A DNA stretch of 64,000 bases from Clostridioides sp. ES-S-0054-01 (GTDB lineage: Bacteria; Bacillota; Clostridia; Peptostreptococcales; Peptostreptococcaceae). Each line of letters opens with the position of its first letter. Positions within the stretch are counted from its first letter, which is position 1. The position numbers and the translations under genes were made by a program. Below the pieces are notes generated by a model. That model ran no database searches, had not been told where the DNA came from, and was given only the letters and a program-made list of their open reading frames with translations. Location of the stretch: positions 2,015,001 through 2,079,000 of the forward strand of contig CP067346.1 in assembly GCA_021561035.1 (NCBI GenBank). The letters run 5' to 3'. Below are positions 59,518-64,000 of this stretch, in pieces.

Positions 59518-60879
59518 TTATCCAATATTTTCCTCAAAGTTTGAAGTAACGTTTTCAGCATTTTTACTTGACTTTAATTTAAATAATGTTTGAAGTAATA
59601 TAGCTATTATTGCTCCAGAAACTATACTTGAACCTCCAAGGACAGTTCCAACTGTTGCTGGAAATTGGTCTAAAACTTGTGGAGCAGTTGTAAGACCTAT
59701 ACTTGTTGCTATAGATACACCTGCTATAAGATTGTTTTCTTCAGTAAATCCATCCATACTCATAATAGAAAAACCAGACATTGCTATTGACGAGAACACT
59801 ACTAAAGTTGCTCCTCCAACAACACAAGATGGTATAGTTGTCATTATTGCTCCTAGTGCTGGAGATATTCCTGCTAGTAATAATACAAGTGCACCTAGTG
59901 CTATTACAAATCTACTTGTAACTTTATTCATAGATACAATTACTGTATTTTGGCTAAATACTCCAGTTGGAAGAGCTGCAAATAATGACGAAATTATAGA
60001 AGTTACAGAATTTCCTAAAACAACTGATGATAACTCTTCATCAGTTACCTCTCTATCCATTGCTCCTATTGTAGCTATTGTACATGCACCCATCATATCA
60101 GCTATACCTATTATGTAAATAATAGTAAACATTACTATTAACTCTGGTCTAAACTCCAATCCAAAAGCTGCTGGTGTTGGTAAAGATACTATAGATGCTC
60201 CTTGAACTGCTGAGAAATCAACTAATCCTAAAACTAAAGATATAGCATAACCTACTAATATTCCTATTAATATTGAAGAATTTTTTACTAGACCTTTACC
60301 GTATTTGTTTATCATTATTATTACAAAAGCAACTATAATTCCCACTGCAAAGTTTATTGGATTTCCAAACGTTTGTGCACCTTCTCCGCCAGCTAAATTC
60401 TTTATAGCTGTTGCAAATAATCCAAGTCCCATACATGCTATTATAGTTCCAGAAACTATTGAAGTGAATATATGTCTAATTTTCTTAACTCCAAATCCTA
60501 CAAAGAATACGATTACCCCAGCAGCAATCTGTGCCCCGAATAGAGCGGCTAAACCATCTTTAGCTGCTACTGAAAGACATGCTCCTAAAAATACATAACT
60601 CATTCCCATCATTACAGGTAATCTTGAGCCTAACTTAAATCCTTTAAATAAAGGTATTGGATATAATTGTAAAAATGTTGCCAAACCTGCTGCTAACATA
60701 GAGCCCTGAATCAACATTGTTGCTTGCCCCTGGTTAAGTCCTACCACGTTTGCTATTAATATCGCAGGTACCATATTTCCTACTATCATTGCCAATAGAT
60801 GTTGCAAAGCTAAAGGTATTGATTCCTTTAGTGGTGGTATCCCATCGACATCATATTTTGAAGTATTACGTGTTTTCAT
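59518..60879 (-). CDS. NCS2 xanthine/uracil-type permease, copy 2
   Basis: 453 residues from the ATG at 60879, after GGGAGGATTTATTTT; the frame opens at 60900. About 12-14 helices; GIPPLKESIPLALQHLLAMI and DMMGACTIATIGAMDREVT as in copy 1. Purine import across the membrane. The 275 bp before it show no sigma-54 site, so it is probably read through from the gene at 62525. Confidence 0.9.
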   Translation of the reverse strand: MKTRNTSKYDVDGIPPLKESIPLALQHLLAMIVGNMVPAILIANVVGLNQGQATMLIQGSMLAAGLATFLQLYPIPLFKGFKLGSRLPVMMGMSYVFLGACLSVAAKDGLAALFGAQIAAGVIVFFVGFGVKKIRHIFTSIVSGTIIACMGLGLFATAIKNLAGGEGAQTFGNPINFAVGIIVAFVIIMINKYGKGLVKNSSILIGILVGYAISLVLGLVDFSAVQGASIVSLPTPAAFGLEFRPELIVMFTIIYIIGIADMMGACTIATIGAMDREVTDEELSSVVLGNSVTSIISSLFAALPTGVFSQNTVIVSMNKVTSRFVIALGALVLLLAGISPALGAIMTTIPSCVVGGATLVVFSSIAMSGFSIMSMDGFTEENNLIAGVSIATSIGLTTAPQVLDQFPATVGTVLGGSSIVSGAIIAILLQTLFKLKSSKNAENVTSNFEENIG

Positions 60880-61175
60880 AAAATAAATCCTCCCATACAT
60901 AAATATCTTGACTAAATATTTTTATAATTATTTTCTATAAATATTTTTATGACCATGAATTTATTGCTCAACCGATAAACACAGCTAAACTGAGCTATTT
61001 TTATAAAAAATTAACAAACTTGCAAATATTCCCTCCCCGATTTCCTATTTGAATAAACATTAATTGCCTGGTATATATTTATTTGCTAAATTTTTTATTA
61101 AAATGAATAGCTATCAAAAACAATCTAACAATCTCATAATAAATGATTTAAACAACCCTTTCAAATTATTATGTC

Positions 61176-62525
61176 TTAATTAGTCTCTTCCATAACAGCT
61201 CTTTCTTTAGCTTCATCCTCTAGACTTTTATTTGGTATTATTAGATTTAAAACGAATGCAACTAGTGTAGCAATTACTATTGGAGATTCTCCAAATACCA
61301 ATTTTACAAATGAAGGAAATGCCTCTTGGGCTGCTGGGACTGATGTTATTCCCATTCCTAAAGCAATTGCCAAACCAACAATAGTAATATTTCTTGATGA
61401 CAACTCTTCTGTAATAATTAACTTTATCCCTGTCATTGTTATCATACTAAATATAGATATTGTAGCTCCTCCTAAAACAGAATATGGTATAGTAGTCATT
61501 AATGCACCAAATTTAGGTACAAACCCCGACAATAACATAAATATACCAGCCATTCCGAGCACAAATCTACTTATTACTTTGTTCATAGCTACCATTCCCA
61601 CGTTTTGGCTATATGATGATGGTGGCAAACCTCCAAACAAAGCTCCTATCATAGTACAAATTCCACTTCCTATTACTCCACTTGATAATTCCTTGTCCGT
61701 GATATTCCTATCCATACCTCCCATTGTAGTAGCTGATAAATCACCAATTGCTTGAACAGCATTGATTATACTTACAATTACTACCGATATTATTACAGGC
61801 ATATCAAATTCCATTCCAAATTCAAGTGGTTTAGGTACTGCAAACCAAGCTGCCTCTCTAATAGGGTCAAAATTTATTATACCCAAAGCTAAAGATACAC
61901 AATATCCAACTATAATTCCCAAAAATATTGCTGCCAATTTTGCATATCCTTTTGCAAATTGACTAAGACCTATAACTACCACTAGTGTTATAGCTGCTAC
62001 TGCCCAATTTTGCATGGAGCCATAAGTAGGGCTATTTACACCACCTGCCATATAATTTATTGCTATAGGATACAAAGATAATCCAATTGTAAAAACTACG
62101 GTTCCTGCAACTATATTCGGAAAAAATTTTCTTATCTTTTTTATGAATACCCCTATTAATACTATAGCCACTCCCCCTATTAATTGTGCACCCAAAATGC
62201 TTGCTAATCCATAATTTCCTCCGACTGCTACAAGTGTTGGTACATAAGTAAAACCAACTCCAAAAATTATAGGCAATCTTGAACCAATATTTCCTATTGG
62301 ATATAGTTGTATAAGTGTCGATATGCCAGCTATTATTAATGCATATTGCACCAAAAGTGTTATTTGTGTAGGGCTAACACCCACAGCTCCTCCTACTACT
62401 ATAGGTACTGTAACAGTCCCAACTATCATTGCCAATATATGTTGCATTGATAGTGGTAAACACTTTAAAATTGGTGGCCTTCCATCAATATCAAACATAG
62501 AAATATTCTTTTGATATTTACTCAA
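61176..62525 (-). CDS. NCS2 purine permease, copy 3 (more divergent)
   Basis: About 449 residues. Start chosen as TTG at 62525, because GGGAGTGATAACC lies directly before it; an in-frame upstream start at 62540 has no site. GRPPILKCLPLSMQHILAMI opens the protein. The middle differs from copies 1 and 2 (GDLSATTMGGMDRNIT), pointing to another purine such as urate or xanthine. First gene of operon 3, about 90 bp after a sigma-54 promoter. Confidence 0.87.
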   Translation of the reverse strand: MSKYQKNISMFDIDGRPPILKCLPLSMQHILAMIVGTVTVPIVVGGAVGVSPTQITLLVQYALIIAGISTLIQLYPIGNIGSRLPIIFGVGFTYVPTLVAVGGNYGLASILGAQLIGGVAIVLIGVFIKKIRKFFPNIVAGTVVFTIGLSLYPIAINYMAGGVNSPTYGSMQNWAVAAITLVVVIGLSQFAKGYAKLAAIFLGIIVGYCVSLALGIINFDPIREAAWFAVPKPLEFGMEFDMPVIISVVIVSIINAVQAIGDLSATTMGGMDRNITDKELSSGVIGSGICTMIGALFGGLPPSSYSQNVGMVAMNKVISRFVLGMAGIFMLLSGFVPKFGALMTTIPYSVLGGATISIFSMITMTGIKLIITEELSSRNITIVGLAIALGMGITSVPAAQEAFPSFVKLVFGESPIVIATLVAFVLNLIIPNKSLEDEAKERAVMEETN

Positions 62526-62617
62526 GGTTATCACTCCCAACTATTTTTTAATGACAGTTATTATTATCTCACACAACATCCTTTCTTTTTTTATTTTGTC
62601 ATCTTAATTCAATATGA

Positions 62618-62634
62618 AGCAATTATAATGCCAA
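62618..62634 (-). promoter_or_regulatory. Sigma-54 promoter for operon 3
   Basis: Minus strand reads TTGGCATTATAATTGCTT: -24 TGGCAT, 5 bp, -12 TTGCT, GG to GC 12 bp. Confidence 0.8.
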
Positions 62635-62766
62635 ATTTTTAACAAAATTCTTTTACATATATAATTTTTATTATATTTGTTAGTATTTGATAATTTGTTA
62701 AAACATTTATTTTTTTAAATTCTTTTAAATTTTTTTTATTTTTGGATAATAAAATACTATTACACA

Positions 62767-62803
62767 AAAAAACACTTAGATAATAGTTTTCTAAGTGTTT
62801 TTT
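62767..62803 (-). terminator. Terminator of the activator gene
   Basis: AAAAAACACTTAGA (62767-62780) pairs with TCTAAGTGTTTTTT (62790-62803). It separates the regulator from operon 3. Confidence 0.88.
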
Positions 62804-62853
62804 ATCAATTTTATAATTTCAAATTTTAGAATTGAGAATAAAAAGTCTAATTA

Positions 62854-63894
62854 TTATACATCTATTTTTCTATACAATGTAGCTAGCGATATTCCAAGTT
62901 TTTTAGCAGCTAGTTTTTTAGATTTAGTATCATTTCCATAAAATTTTAATACTTTCTTTATATACGCTCTTTCAAATTCTTCAAGCGTAAGTATGTCTTG
63001 TTCCATACTTATCTCATAATCATTTTCCTCAAGCAGTTTTATATTTATATTATTTAACTTAAAATATTCAATTATCTTTCTGTTTATTATACCTTTATGT
63101 ATTATCCCATCTTCTTCAAGAAGATTTAAGGCAAGTTCTATAGTATTTTCCAACTCTCTAATATTCCCTGGCCAAGGATATTTAAGTAACATTTGTTCTA
63201 CATCTGGTTCTATATGGTACACGTTTTTCTTCATCTTTCTAGAATATTTGTCTATAAAATTGTTTATTAATATTTGTATATCGTCTCCTCTTTCTCTAAG
63301 TGGAGGTACCTCTAAAGGTATTACATTTAATCTATAGTATAAGTCTTCTCTAAATTTATTTTCCTTAACCAACTCAAATAAATCTCTATTAGTAGCTGAT
63401 ATGATTCTAACATCTATATCAATTAGTTCATTTGAACCTATTCTCGTAAACTTCTTTTCCTGTAGTACTCTCAATAGCTTTGATTGCAGTTGAATTGGCA
63501 TATCTCCTATCTCATCTAAAAATACTACCCCTCCATTGGCCAATTCAAATTTACCAATTTTACCTTTTGAATCTGCTCCACTAAAAGCTCCTTTTGTATA
63601 CCCAAAAAGTTCACTTTCTAGTAAAGGCTCTGGTATAGCAGCACAGTTTATAGCAACGAATGTTTTATTCCCTCTGTTTCCTGCGAGATGAATGGCTCTT
63701 GCTATTAACTCTTTTCCAGTGCCACTTTCTCCAGTTATAGCTACAGTAGAATCGCTATTTCCAATTTTGCAAATTCTATCTTTAAGAGCAAGCATTACAT
63801 CAGACTCTCCAATTATAGAGTCTACTGTTGTTGTTCCCCAAATATTGTATACTTCCATTCCACCATACATTACTGAATCACTGTGTTTGTCCAT
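62854..63894 (-). CDS. Sigma-54-dependent activator without a sensor domain
   Basis: 346 residues. Only about 27 residues precede the AAA+ domain, which has Walker A GESGTGKE (55-62), the sigma-54 contact loop as GAFSGA (102-107, normally GAFTGA) and Walker [13 protein letters not shown] Fis-type helix-turn-helix ends the protein ([18 protein letters not shown]). TTGGAGTTGAT precedes the ATG and an in-frame TGA lies just upstream, so the gene is complete. As the only such protein in the window it is the prime candidate to drive the three sigma-54 promoters. Confidence 0.88.
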   Translation of the reverse strand: MDKHSDSVMYGGMEVYNIWGTTTVDSIIGESDVMLALKDRICKIGNSDSTVAITGESGTGKELIARAIHLAGNRGNKTFVAINCAAIPEPLLESELFGYTKGAFSGADSKGKIGKFELANGGVVFLDEIGDMPIQLQSKLLRVLQEKKFTRIGSNELIDIDVRIISATNRDLFELVKENKFREDLYYRLNVIPLEVPPLRERGDDIQILINNFIDKYSRKMKKNVYHIEPDVEQMLLKYPWPGNIRELENTIELALNLLEEDGIIHKGIINRKIIEYFKLNNINIKLLEENDYEISMEQDILTLEEFERAYIKKVLKFYGNDTKSKKLAAKKLGISLATLYRKIDV

Positions 63895-63950
63895 AAAATA
63901 TCAACTCCAAATAAGTATTCTATATAATAATCATTCACATTATCTATTTC

Positions 63951-63956
63951 ATTATA
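63951..63956 (-). promoter_or_regulatory. Possible -10 box for the activator gene
   Basis: TATAAT on the minus strand, about 57 bp upstream of the start. No clear -35. Confidence 0.35.
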
Positions 63957-64000
63957 TCATAATAGAAAAGCTTAGTTATAATTTAATAATATTATTTTTA

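Noticed and set aside
60901..61175. A fourth sigma-54 promoter before permease copy 2
   Set aside because: TTGCCTGG occurs but without the paired GC/GG spacing.

Overview
The window is strongly AT-rich, low-GC Firmicute DNA. The lysine riboswitch, the CRISPR repeat (starting GTTTTATATTAACTATATGG), an IStron inserted after TTGAT and the gene repertoire point to Clostridioides difficile or a very close relative. I recognised this by eye and did not run a search.

Left part (1-30 kb), mostly housekeeping with islands. A TetR regulator is divergent from an alpha/beta hydrolase. A decayed stretch carries an IS3-type orfA remnant, followed by a four-repeat cas-less CRISPR array with a hairpin-rich leader. 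Then come an RpiR regulator, an rRNA methyltransferase and pseudouridine synthase pair, an AI-2E-type permease, and a lysA-lysC operon behind a lysine riboswitch. Further on are glnS, a lipid kinase, a LUD-domain protein, a DUF4003-like gene split by an in-frame TGA, a 3D-domain protein, a BlaI repressor, an orphan tyrosine integrase, a CYP152-like P450 with a truncated recombinase next to it, and an ABC-F protein.

Right part (28-64 kb), almost entirely one purine-catabolism region on the minus strand. It has accessory genes for selenium/molybdenum hydroxylases (a MoeA-like protein, a MocA-like nucleotidyltransferase, a YqeC-like protein). It has three xanthine-dehydrogenase-type large subunits, two FAD subunits, two 2Fe-2S subunits, three NCS2 purine permeases, three cyclic deaminases (two SsnA-type), a hydantoinase, a YgeY-type peptidase, a YgeX-type diaminopropionate ammonia-lyase, a PreA-like dehydrogenase and a flavodoxin-fold reductase. 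Purines would be imported, hydroxylated and deaminated by the permease, Xdh and SsnA modules. The ring would then be opened by the hydantoinase, and the YgeY/YgeX steps would release ammonia and pyruvate-level products.

I read three near-consensus sigma-54 promoters (about 37532-37548, 54225-54241 and 62618-62634). One precedes each operon, and a sigma-54 activator without a sensor domain sits at the end of the cluster. Two of the three operons carry a group I intron. One is inside an IStron (TnpB plus intron) that splits ssnA in a frame that exact splicing would restore. The other is a stand-alone intron, with no TnpB, in the about 1-kb leader of the first operon. An IS256-family element with a visible target duplication and a second TnpB element also lie in this region, as does a protein built of seventeen 14-residue coiled-coil repeats.
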